From the NCBI GenBank assembly GCA_963744735.1, contig CAVUVH010000005.1, positions 248,001 to 312,000 on the forward strand: a stretch of 64,000 nucleotides of DNA, written 5' to 3'. Below are positions 37,661-45,712 of the stretch, in pieces. Every line of letters starts with the position of its first letter. Position 1 is the first letter of the stretch. The notes below the pieces were generated by a model that saw nothing but the letters and a program-made list of their open reading frames with translations, was not told the DNA's origin and searched no databases. The stretch is from RPQJ01 sp963744735 (lineage in GTDB: Bacteria; Pseudomonadota; Gammaproteobacteria; Steroidobacterales; Steroidobacteraceae). The position numbers were made by a program, and so were the translations under genes.

Positions 37661-37740
37661 CTGGCAACCCCGCTGTCATGGGAACAACCCGAAGACCGGT
37701 GGCTTTGCGTCCCCGTCTTTCGACGGGTTTGCCCTTGAGT
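37660..37740 (-). ncRNA. Class I cyclic-di-GMP riboswitch (GEMM-I aptamer)
   Basis: On the minus strand the transcript reads GGGCAAACC, a P2 stem CCCGTC-GAAA-GACGGG with the GAAA tetraloop, then GGGACGCAAAGCC (the tetraloop-receptor/ligand segment), ACCGG and a second arm, and closes with AGCGGGGTTGCC. Order, spacing and these invariant blocks match the Vibrio Vc2-type aptamer (GGGCAAACC...GAAA...GGGACGCAAAGCC...AGCGGGGTTACC). The aptamer lies immediately upstream of the TlpA-like gene and so in the leader of the whole TPR/ExbB/ExbD/AgmX operon. It starts about 100 bases after the apbE stop. Binding of cyclic di-GMP would switch the operon; the direction cannot be read with certainty. Confidence 0.9.
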
Positions 37741-37743
37741 TCA

Positions 37744-37764
37744 GGCGGCATCGTTGCTGCCGCC
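37744..37764 (-). terminator. Stem-loop between apbE and the riboswitch
   Basis: GGCGGCA (37744-37750) pairs with TGCCGCC (37758-37764) around a seven-base loop, just upstream of the aptamer and 76 bases after the apbE stop. It may end transcripts of the upstream operon. There is no T tract. Confidence 0.4.
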
Positions 37765-37839
37765 CGGTGCGCTGTCACGCAGGAAACATGAATCCCGTGC
37801 GATCCGTCACAGAACGACGGCCGCGCGGCTGCAGGACCG

Positions 37840-38811
37840 CTATCGCGGCGGCTCGAGGCCCGCCGAGTAGAAGATCTGGCCGTCGCGGTCGACGATGACC
37901 GCCTCGACGTCGCCCTGGCGGCGGATGAACTCCATGCCGCGCTCGACGCCCAGGATGAACACCGTCTTGGTGAGACCGTCGGTGCGGGTGGCGTTGGCGC
38001 CGATCACGGTCACGCTGCGCACCGCATCGGGCGACTTGCCGGTGCCGGGCACGAGGATGTGGTGGTACCGCCGCCCGTCTTCCTCGAAGTAGCGCTCGTA
38101 GTCGCCGGAAGTCGAGATGGCCGCGTCCTGCAGCGGAATGCGCGCCACCACCGCGCCCTGCTGGCGCGGGTCGCGGATGCCGACGACCCAGGGCTTGCCG
38201 CGCCGGTCGCCCAGCAGGCCGGTGTCGCCGCCGGCGCTGACCATCGCGTGCTTGATGCCTGCCTCGCGCAGGATCTCGACGCCGCGATCGACCGCCCAGC
38301 CCTTGGCGATGCCGCCCAGGTCGATGCGCATGCCGGGCTTCAGGAAGCGGATCGTCCTGGCGTCGGGATCGACCAGCAACGCGCGGTAGTCCACGCCCGG
38401 CAGCGCCGCCTGGATCTGCGCGTCGGTCGGGTGCTGGTGCTTGCGGTAGTCGTACAGGTAGCCGACGCTGGCGTAGGTGATGTCGAACGCGCCGTCGCTG
38501 AGCTTCGAGTACTCGATCGCCCGGGTGACGACGTCGATGATGTCGGCATCGACCTGCACCGGCCGCTCGTACGCGTGCGCGTTCACCGCCGACAGCTGGC
38601 TCTCCGGCTTGTAGGTGCTCATCAGCGCGTCGGTGCGGTGCATGTCCGCCATCACCGCGTCGATCGCATTGACGGCCTGCACCTGGTCGTCCGACCAGAG
38701 CTGCACCGCGATGCGCGTGCCCATGATGGCCTCCTCGCGCTCGTACCATTCGGCACGCGCCGGGGACACGGCGGCCAGGAATGTCATGGCCAGCAGCACG
38801 AACCTTCGCAT
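37840..38811 (-). CDS. apbE: FAD:protein FMN transferase ApbE, exported
   Basis: Covalently attaches FMN from FAD to Thr/Ser of target proteins in the periplasm. Complete 323-residue protein with signal peptide MRRFVLLAMTFLAAVSPARA. Family signatures: EEAIMGTRIAVQLW, MSTYKPESQLSAVNAHA, RAIEYSKLSDGAFDITYASVGYLYDYRKH, MRIDLGGIAKGWAVDRGVEILREAGIKHAMVSAGGD, VVGIRDPRQQG, AISTSGDYERYFEEDGRRYHHILVPGTGKSP and DGLTKTVFILGVERGMEFI. The GGIAKG and HIxxPxTG metal/FAD-binding motifs are complete. It starts nine bases after the methyltransferase stop and closes that operon. No substrate with a clear flavinylation motif was seen in the window. ApbE is commonly a neighbour of DUF4266/DUF3570 genes, both of which occur here at 50.3-51.7 kb. 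Confidence 0.95.
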   Translation of the reverse strand: MRRFVLLAMTFLAAVSPARAEWYEREEAIMGTRIAVQLWSDDQVQAVNAIDAVMADMHRTDALMSTYKPESQLSAVNAHAYERPVQVDADIIDVVTRAIEYSKLSDGAFDITYASVGYLYDYRKHQHPTDAQIQAALPGVDYRALLVDPDARTIRFLKPGMRIDLGGIAKGWAVDRGVEILREAGIKHAMVSAGGDTGLLGDRRGKPWVVGIRDPRQQGAVVARIPLQDAAISTSGDYERYFEEDGRRYHHILVPGTGKSPDAVRSVTVIGANATRTDGLTKTVFILGVERGMEFIRRQGDVEAVIVDRDGQIFYSAGLEPPR

Positions 38812-38820
38812 CGGGGAACC

Positions 38821-40183
38821 TCAGGGGGCGGGTCGCAGCTGCGCCTCCTCGTGCAGGCGCAGCAGATAGTCGCGCACGATGCCAGTCGCCTCCTCCGGGG
38901 GCAACAGCCGTTCCTCGACCAGTCGCGCGGCGATCTCGGCCAGCGACGCCGGCCGTCGACCAGCGATGCCACGTAGCCGCGCACCCGCAGCGCGAGCACG
39001 TGATCCGCCACCTCCGGCAGCAGCGGCACCGGCTGCCGCGCGTCCGCGAGCCAGGCCGGCGTGACGCGCGGTGCGCGCGCCGCGGCGCCGCAGCCGCCGC
39101 ACCGCGAACGTCACGACCTCCTCGTGCCGCGCATGGCGGCTGGCCGGCGAACACAGGTACGGCAGGGTCGCGGCCTGCAGCACGGGCGGCTCGAACCCCG
39201 CCGCCGCCACGACCTCGCAGCACCTCCTCGCTCGAATACGCCTGCGCCGGGTCCGCCTGCTGGAAGAACAGCGTGCCGGTGCAGGCCCAGAGCCCGCCGG
39301 GCGCCAGCAGTTCATTGACGGTCGCGGCGAGCGCGCCGAGATCACAGTCGATCACGTCCACCAGCCACGGCGTGACGACGGCATCGAAGCTGCCCGGCGC
39401 GAACGGCGGCTGGGTCGCGTCGGCGAACACGATCTGCAGTCCCGCAGCCGCCGCCCCGGGCGCGCCCAGCGTGCGCAGCAGGGCGTGGCTCGCGAGATCG
39501 CGGGGTGCCACGGGAAACTCGTACAGCTCGAGCTTCTCGCCGGCGTACATGCGGCGCGCGATCGCGAGCAGCAGCGGATTGATGTCGGCGGCGACGGTCA
39601 TGGCCGGCCGCAGCGCCGCATGCAGGTCGTAGGCGAGCCGCCCTGCGCCTGCGCCCAGCACCAGCAGGCGCTGCGGCCTGGCCTGTCCGAGCGCGTCGAC
39701 GACGGCCTGGCAGCTCGCGCGGTTCTCGGCCTCGCCCCAGCACCAGTCGCGATGCACGTTGGCGTAGTAGCTGGCGAGCCCCTGCGCCGACGCGACGGCG
39801 GGCGCCAGTGCCGCATAGGTCGCAGGCGTCGCCTGCCCGGCGTCCGCCTCGAGCGGCGCCAGCAAGGCCTGCAGGCGCCGCGCGTGGTCCGAGCAGGCCA
39901 TGGCGAGCAGCTTGAGCCGGTTGCGGGTCGCGGCGCGCGTGATTCCGGGATGCAGCGCCGCGCGGTACTGGGCGGCCTGGCGCTTCAGGTGCGCGGTCAT
40001 CGCGTGCAGGCGTCCGCGCCATTCCGCCAGCGCGAGCGCCGGCTCGGGCAGCAGCCATGGCAGGCCGTCGACCAGCGGGTAGCGGACGCCGCAGGCGTGG
40101 CACTCGAGCGCGGCCTCGCCTTCCAGCGTGCCCGCGCAGCGCGGGCACCGCAGCAACGTGGCGCTCGGGACTCGACCGTTCAA
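38821..40183 (-). CDS. SAM-dependent methyltransferase with N-terminal zinc ribbon (frameshifted in the last third)
   Basis: A TTG start at 40183 preceded by GGAGCG. Residues 12-35 (LRCPRCAGTLEGEAALECHACGVRYPLVDGLPWLLPE) are a Trm112-like zinc ribbon with CPxC...CxxC. The middle carries the methyltransferase: SYYANVHRDWCWGEAEN, RLLVLGAGAGRLAYDLHAAL (SAM-binding GxGxGRL), VAADINPLLLAIARRM, LQIVFADATQPPFAPGSFDAVVTPWLVDVI. The RDW-W-EN and GAGxGRLA blocks recall N2227/carnosine N-methyltransferase-like proteins. The last third is spread over frames (breaks near 39220, 39085, 38955): ATLPYLCSPASRHARHEEVVTFAVRRL, LLPEVADHVLALRVRGYVASLV, SLAEIAARLVEERLLPPEEATGIVRDYLLRLHEEAQLRPAP. Probably about 450 residues; substrate unknown. 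Confidence 0.82.
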
Positions 40184-40192
40184 GACGCTCCG

Positions 40193-41829
40193 CTAGCCGA
40201 TCCGGCCACTCACGATGGGGTTGAAGGCAATCAGGCTGTCCTGCAGCGTAGCATTGCCGAGGCCGTGGCGCGGGAAGCGTGACGCGAACTGCCCCTGCTC
40301 GCCGTGCAGCGCCATGTAGTTGAGCACCACCGTCTCGACCAGCAGGTTGACGTTGGCGGCCGCGGGAGTGGACGCCGTCTCCACCGATGCATCCGGCGCG
40401 GAAGTAGCCGATCTGCTGGTGACGCGCGGTGCCGCTCGCGCCGCTGCTGACCAGGTTGGGCCGCCCGCCGGGGTTGTAGACCAGGAAGAACGAGGCGGCG
40501 GTCGACTGGTTGTCGCTGGTCCACATGAACTTGCCGCGGCCATCGACGGTGTTGTCGACCTGGCCGCTGGCCGAGATCGAACCGTCCGAGAACACGTACA
40601 GCATCAGCGGCAGGCCGCGCCGCGCCGCGTACTCGAGGCAGGCGCCCATGCAGCGTCCGGCGCGCAGGTCGCGCAGCTCGCCGGTCGAGCGGCCCTGGCC
40701 ATGGTAGTCGTAGCCGCCGAGCGTGATCGTGCCGGCGCCGGCGTAGCCGGACAGCACCATCTTCATCACGGCCGCGGTCTTGCGGAACTCGTCGTCGCCG
40801 TCGTACTCGGCGCGGCTGAAGATGCCGCCCGGCCCGACGATGTCCGGATCGAGGTCCGGGTTCAGGCTGGTCGGATCGCCGTAGCGGTCGACGACATCGG
40901 CCGCCTTGACGTAGCCGCAGTTGACCAGTTCCTTCACGACCTCGTTGCGCGTGACCGTCGTCTGCTTCGGGTCAGCCCACGGCTGCTTCGGGTCGATCAC
41001 CCTGCAGCTTGCGGTCGCTGATGCGCTGGATCGCCTCCATCACCGCCACGGTGTCGTCGAGGCTCAGCAGGCTGGCGAGCTGGCCGGTGTCGACCAGGCC
41101 GGTGACGTCGCTGGCGCGGTCCACCTTGGTCGGCCGCACGGACAGGTCGATCATGCCCGCCGGCGCCATCGAGTTGCCGCCGGAATCCGAGGCGCGCGAG
41201 CCGACCAGTGTCGCGAGCGAGCCGTCGGCGCCGGCCGCGTGGATGCCGTACATCGGGTTGTGCGGGTTGTTGCCGGTGTCGTTCTCGGAGCGCGCGGCGA
41301 TCACGGCGCCGTTGATGGACGCCGCGGTGGCCGGCGCGACCCGATCGAGGATGCCGCGCAGGAAGGCGCTGTCGCTGTGGAACGCGAGGCCGAGCCGCGA
41401 ATCGGTGAAGCTGGTGCCGGTCGCGGGATTGACCATGCCCGGCAGCATGTCGCCGGGCAGTCCGAGCTTGCCGTAGCCCGCCGTGCTGAGGAAGTCGAGC
41501 TGGCCGCCGGGGCCGCCGATCAGCACGTTGCTGCCGACCATGTTGGCGCCGCCGGCCAGGTCGATGCAGATGAACGGGATCTTGCCGGCGCCCTGCACGG
41601 CGATGCCGCAGCTCGCCTTCAGCGCCTCGAGGTCCGGCGACAGGGCCGCGGCCGCCTGCCGCGGGTTGGCGAACAGGCTGAACACCGTCGGGCCGATCAC
41701 GGTGGCGAGCCCGGAGCCGAAGCCCTGGGCGATGAAGTCACGGCGCGTCACCGGGCGCTTGTGCGCCTGTTCGTGGCGGATCGGCTCGTTCAGGCCGAGC
41801 GCGCGGGGGGTCGGCTTGCGGATCAGCAT
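40193..41829 (-). CDS. Tat-exported DUF1501-family protein (two frameshifts)
   Basis: The start MLIRKPTPRALGLNEPIRHEQAHKRPVTRRDFIAQGFGSGLATVIGPTVFSLFA at 41829 (GAGGT upstream) contains a twin-arginine signal (TRRDFIAQGF). The body is the DUF1501 alkaline-phosphatase-superfamily-like fold: FICIDLAGGANMVGSNVLIGG, LAFHSDSAFLRGIL, SENDTGNNPHNPMYGIH. After a break near 41005: KQTTVTRNEVVKELVNCGYVKAADVVDRYG, AAVMKMVLSGYAGAGTITLGGYDYHGQGRSTGELRDLRAGRCMGACLEYAARRGLPLMLYVFSDGSIS, with the DxH...TG metal-site-like region. After a second break near 40395 the end is LGNATLQDSLIAFNPIVSGRIG. About 545 residues. DUF1501 proteins usually pair with a large partner encoded next to them; here that is the LamG/CxxCH lipoprotein 25 bases upstream. 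Confidence 0.9.
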
Positions 41830-41854
41830 GGGCTTTACCTCGGTTCCCTGCGCG

Positions 41855-44313
41855 TCAGTGCAGCAGCGTCGCGGCACTGCCAAGCAGCGCGGCGCAACTG
41901 GCCTTGACGATGGTTTCGGTGCGTCCGGCCGGGCAGGCACTGCCGCAGGCGGCGAGTCGCGTGATCAGCGTGTCGAGATCGGAGCGCACGCCGGCGGCAT
42001 CCGGCTCGGTGGCGACGCTGGTCCGCAGCATGCGTCCGACCAGCGAGTCGAGCACGATGGCGCGGCCTGCCGGCGCGAAGGCCGTCGACGGCGCTGCGTT
42101 GAAGTCAAAGCCCGGGAAGTACGCGGTGCGGGCCGTGGAGCTCTCCACCAGCGCATTGCAGTACTGGATCGACAGCTGCGCCACCGCGACCGGGTGTGCC
42201 GAGACGAAGGTGTCGACGGTCTCGACCGTCGGCAGCGACTGCTTGATCGTCGCGTAGGTCGCCGCCACGCCCGGATCGGTCGTGCCGATGCCGGTGAGCT
42301 CGGCCATCGTCGCATTCAGCTCGTCGAACACGCGCAGGCCGATGTCGGCCGGGCGCTGCACGTCGGCCGGCGGCGCCGGCGCGAGCGGGATCGGATCGAG
42401 CCGCACGTTGCGATGCGTGCCGAGCACGTCGAAGGTGAGGAAGAACTCGTCGGCGTCGGGACCCTTCTCCAGCGCGATGACGGTGCCGATGTTCGCGAGC
42501 GGCTGGCCGAGCGGACCGTACTGCGAGTCGGTGATCGTCGTGTCGAGCGTGCGGTACGCCTGGCCCACGTCGGCTTCGGCGCCGTTCACGCCGATGCGCA
42601 TGCCCGCGACCGGGATCGAGCCCGGCGTGGCCGCCGGGTCGAGGCTGATGAAGGTCGGCTTCTCGAACAGGTAGCTGTAGGAGTCGAACTGGCTGACCTC
42701 GAGCAGGATGTACGCCTGCGGCACGTCTGACCAGGTGGCTGATCGAGAACAGCAGGTAGAACTTCTCGCCGACGCCGGCCTGGAAGTTGGTCTGGATCTG
42801 CGGCTCGGTCAGCACGCGGTTGTAGACCGCCACCAGGCGGAACACGCCCTGGAACTGGCGGTCGCCCGAGACCTCGTTGCCGAGCACGAAGGCGAACGTG
42901 TCGTCCCAGTCGCCGAGCGTGCCGCCCGCGGCCGGGTCGAGGTCGCCGGTGAACTCGCCGTTGACGTAGATGCGGCGGCCGCGGACCGGGTCGTAGGTGA
43001 CGACGACGTGCTGCAGCGTGGCCTGCAGGTCCTCGTCGGCCGCGGCCGTGGTCAGCTTCGGATCGCCGTTGGCATTGGTGCTGGCCGAGCGGTTGTAGAA
43101 GTCGTAGCTGTAGAGGGTCTGCCCGAGCATGAAGTTGCGGGTCGTGGTGCCGCCCGAGTAGGAGACGATGCGCGAGTCTTCCTGCGCCACGTTGCCCGGC
43201 GCGACCCAGGCCTCGATCGTGTACTCGCCGGTCGCCTTGATCAGGTCGTGCAGCTTGCGGCTGGCCGCGGTCGAGCCCTGCGCCTTGCCGCTGCGCACGT
43301 TGATGCCCCAGCCGCCGACCCAGGTCACGTCGCCCGAAAGGTTCAGGTTGAGCGCCGGCTCGACGCCGCTGGTGTCATAGGCGATCGAGCCCGAGCCCGT
43401 CTTGAACTCCCACAGGCCGATCATGTTCGAGGTGTAGCGATTGCCGCCGCTCGCGACGATGCCGTCGGGCAGCCGCAGCGCCTTGGAGAAGACCAGCGCG
43501 GGGTCGACCTGCGTCGCCGGCACCTGGTTGGCGAAGGCCGACGATCGCGGCCTCCATCGTATCGGCGTTGGCGGCACAGTCGCTCCAGCAGTTGTGGAAC
43601 TCCTGGCGCAGCCGCACGACCAGGCGCGACAGGGCCGGCTGGTCGAGGTTGATCTTGACCTTCGCCGCGGCATAGGCCTCGTCCACGTCGCTCGAGGCGA
43701 AATAAGGCGACTGCGCCGCTGCCGCCGTCGAGACGTGGCAGCGCGCGCAGTACTGCTCGAGCAGCGGATGCACGGTACCTGCGAACAGCGCGGGCGAAGC
43801 CGGATAGGCCTTGCTCGCGCCCGGATCCTTGATCACCGGCGCCTTCAGCACGATGCCCTGCACGCCGCCGCCGGCCGTGACACCGGCCCAGGCGGTGATC
43901 CAGGTGGTGAGGATGTCGGCGCAGGCGTCGTTGCTCGCGAGCCAGCAGTTGTGCCCGCCCGCGACCTTCTGCACCAGGCGCGAATCGCGCGGCGAGGCGA
44001 GGTTCACGATCGGGTTGGCCGCCGCATACGCAAGGTTGATGTCGTCCTGGCGCACGAACTGCGGTGCCTGCCCGCCGCCGACGTGGCACTGGCCGCAGCG
44101 GTTGCCGGCCTTCAGGTTGTCCCACACGTTGAGCTTGAAGGCCTGGACGTCGGCCGTCGCCGGGGCCGGGCCCGAGTACGTCGGTGGATTGCCGCCCGAG
44201 GTGATCGGGTTCTCCGTCGTGCTGGCACCGCCGCCACAGGCGGCCAGCAGCAGCATGAGCAGGCCGGCGACCAGCGCACGGACGGACGACAGCTTGATTG
44301 CCGTGGGTGCCAT
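41855..44313 (-). CDS. Surface lipoprotein with two CxxCH motifs and a LamG domain (two frameshifts)
   Basis: Lipoprotein signal MAPTAIKLSSVRALVAGLLMLLLAAC with acylated Cys26. Residues 50-250 hold two heme-type motifs, RCGQCHVGG (73-77) and YCARCHVS (189-193), in a repeated NLKAGNRCGQCH...AxxDxxxAYAAAxxxxNLxxPxxSRLVxKV pattern, suggesting two related cytochrome-like modules. After a break near 43540, the segment MIGLWEFKTGSGSIAYDTSGVEPALNLNLSGDVTW...ATGEYTIEAWVAPGNV...QHVVVTYDPVRGRRIYVNGEFTGDL is a LamG/concanavalin-like jelly roll. After a break near 42730, a C-terminal domain of about 290 residues follows (QAYILLEVSQFDSYSYLFEKPTFISLDP...). About 818 residues in total. Partner genes: DUF1501 downstream, CxxCH protein upstream. 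Electron transfer or surface binding is inferred, not shown. Confidence 0.82.
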
Positions 44314-44323
44314 GGACTGCTCC

Positions 44324-45517
44324 TCAATCGCCGATGCAGTAGGTGGCAGCTTCGGCGAACACGCGCTTCAGCTGGTAGCCGTTCGCCTTGAAGCTCGCGG
44401 TCATCGACTGGACCGTGGCGCGGTCCTGCGCGTCGCTCGGTGCGCGGAAGCAGACGTTCTTGAAGACCTTCTGCACCTGGCACGACGCGAACGCGTCGCT
44501 GTGCGCCAGTTCGCGGCCGAGCGACTTGGCGCCGGCGCCCCTGCCGGGCAGCGCGTCGTCCCAGCCGAGCAGCGAGTTGCGGCCCTTGCGCCAGTAGTTG
44601 TCCCAGGCATCGTCGGGTGTCGAGTAGCCCGCCGGGAAGGTGTCCTTGTTGTTGAAGTACTTCGGCCGCACGACGCCGTCCGTGTACAGCAGGCGGCCGG
44701 CGCTCTCGTCGTAGTCGTAGTAGGCGAACGCCTGCGTCATGGGATCCATGCCCGAGTGGCAGGCGATGCAGTTGTTGAGGAACAGGCGGCTGTCGCCGCC
44801 GGGGCTGCGGCTCACGTCCTGGCGGATGCGGTCCGGCGGGCGCGTCGTGTCCTGCACCTGCTCGAGATCCGTGCACAGGTGGTTGAGCAGCGTAAAGCGG
44901 AACATCGCGCGGTTGGTGCCCGCGACGAAGAACGCCTGCGCCGCGGCGCGCGTCGTCATGACGCCCGCCGTCGCCGCGGGCGCGATGCCGTTGGCGGCCG
45001 ACTGCGTCGTCTGCACCAGGTTGTCCTTGAGGCTGATGCCCTGCGACTCGAGCGCGGCGTAGTGGTCGTTGCCGGCCGGCGAATACCCCGGCACACCGAG
45101 CCCGCTGCGGCCGACGTACAGGATGTCGTCGTAGAGGACGCGGTCGAACGCCACGTCGTCGCGCACCATGCCGATCACGGTCGCCACGTAGTCGTTGAGC
45201 GGCGCGAACACGGTCTGGTCGCGATTGGTCCACGGCATGGCGAAGTTCTTCAGCGTCACGTCGTAGAACGCGCGGTGCTGCATGGCCGTATAGGCGGCAT
45301 CGGTCGGGCGGCCCGCGGCGATGTCGCCCGCCATCGACGCCAGCACGGCCTCGCTCGGCGGCACGCCGGCCAGCCGGTCGTGCATGCGCTTGGCCTGGGA
45401 ACGCGCATCCGCGTGCGCCGCCGTGGCCACGAGCCCCGAGCAGAGCAGCGACAGGGCGACGACCGCCGCGCGGCATGCGCCTGCGAATCGCGCCTCGATC
45501 ATGCGTGTCTGCGACAT
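44324..45517 (-). CDS. Exported protein with one CxxCH motif, first gene of the DUF1501 operon
   Basis: Complete 397-residue protein. The signal peptide ends ALSLLCSGLVATAAHA. Distinctive stretches are RMHDRLAGVPPSEAVLASMAGDIAAGRPTDAAYTAM, TLKNFAMPWTNRDQTVFAPLNDYVATVIGMVRDDVAFDRVLYDDILYVG, TRAAAQAFFVAGTNRAMFRFTLLNHLC and NNCIACHSGMDPMTQAFAYYDYDE with the heme-type CIACH at residues 250-254. The LNHLCTDLEQ...NNCIACHSGMDP arrangement resembles DUF1585/DUF1588-type proteins of planctomycete cytochrome clusters, but I would not assign the family firmly. It begins an operon with the LamG lipoprotein, 10 bases downstream, and diverges from the HzsA-like gene. Confidence 0.85.
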   Translation of the reverse strand: MSQTRMIEARFAGACRAAVVALSLLCSGLVATAAHADARSQAKRMHDRLAGVPPSEAVLASMAGDIAAGRPTDAAYTAMQHRAFYDVTLKNFAMPWTNRDQTVFAPLNDYVATVIGMVRDDVAFDRVLYDDILYVGRSGLGVPGYSPAGNDHYAALESQGISLKDNLVQTTQSAANGIAPAATAGVMTTRAAAQAFFVAGTNRAMFRFTLLNHLCTDLEQVQDTTRPPDRIRQDVSRSPGGDSRLFLNNCIACHSGMDPMTQAFAYYDYDESAGRLLYTDGVVRPKYFNNKDTFPAGYSTPDDAWDNYWRKGRNSLLGWDDALPGRGAGAKSLGRELAHSDAFASCQVQKVFKNVCFRAPSDAQDRATVQSMTASFKANGYQLKRVFAEAATYCIGD

Positions 45518-45556
45518 TCAGCCCCTCCCGCGACTGCCTGAGCCGCCTTGGCGACG

Positions 45557-45619
45557 GAATCTGTGGCCTCGGGCCCTGCGGCGCAAAGCCAGATTCACGT
45601 TTGTGAGAGCGCCCTCACA
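45557..45619. promoter_or_regulatory. Two adjacent inverted repeats in the divergent promoter region 45518-45712
   Basis: GAATCTG (45557-45563) and CAGATTC (45590-45596) form a 7-base dyad with a 26-base interior. TGTGAGAGCGCCCTCACA (45602-45619) is a perfect TGTGAG-N6-CTCACA dyad centred at 45610, which is within about five bases of the midpoint between the divergent starts at 45517 and 45713. The half-sites resemble TGTGA/TCACA of CRP/Clp proteins, but the inner spacing is eight, not six. Likely an operator for both operons; the regulator is unknown. Confidence 0.5.
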
Positions 45620-45712
45620 CAACGCGAGGCCGAACGTCACCCTGCGCCGCGACTTGTGCGAGAAAACGTCCTCGCGGCGGCCACAGGCCTGGACTCGCCG
45701 TGGGGAAAGCAA

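Noticed and set aside
45580..45596. GCGCAAAGCC in the divergent promoter region as a second c-di-GMP aptamer
   Set aside because: Only the GCAAAGCC block is present; the GGGCAAACC block, the GAAA-capped stem and the closing GCGGGGTT block are absent.
45602..45619. Standard CRP site TGTGA-N6-TCACA
   Set aside because: The half-sites are right but the inner spacing is eight bases, so it was reported only as an unassigned dyad.
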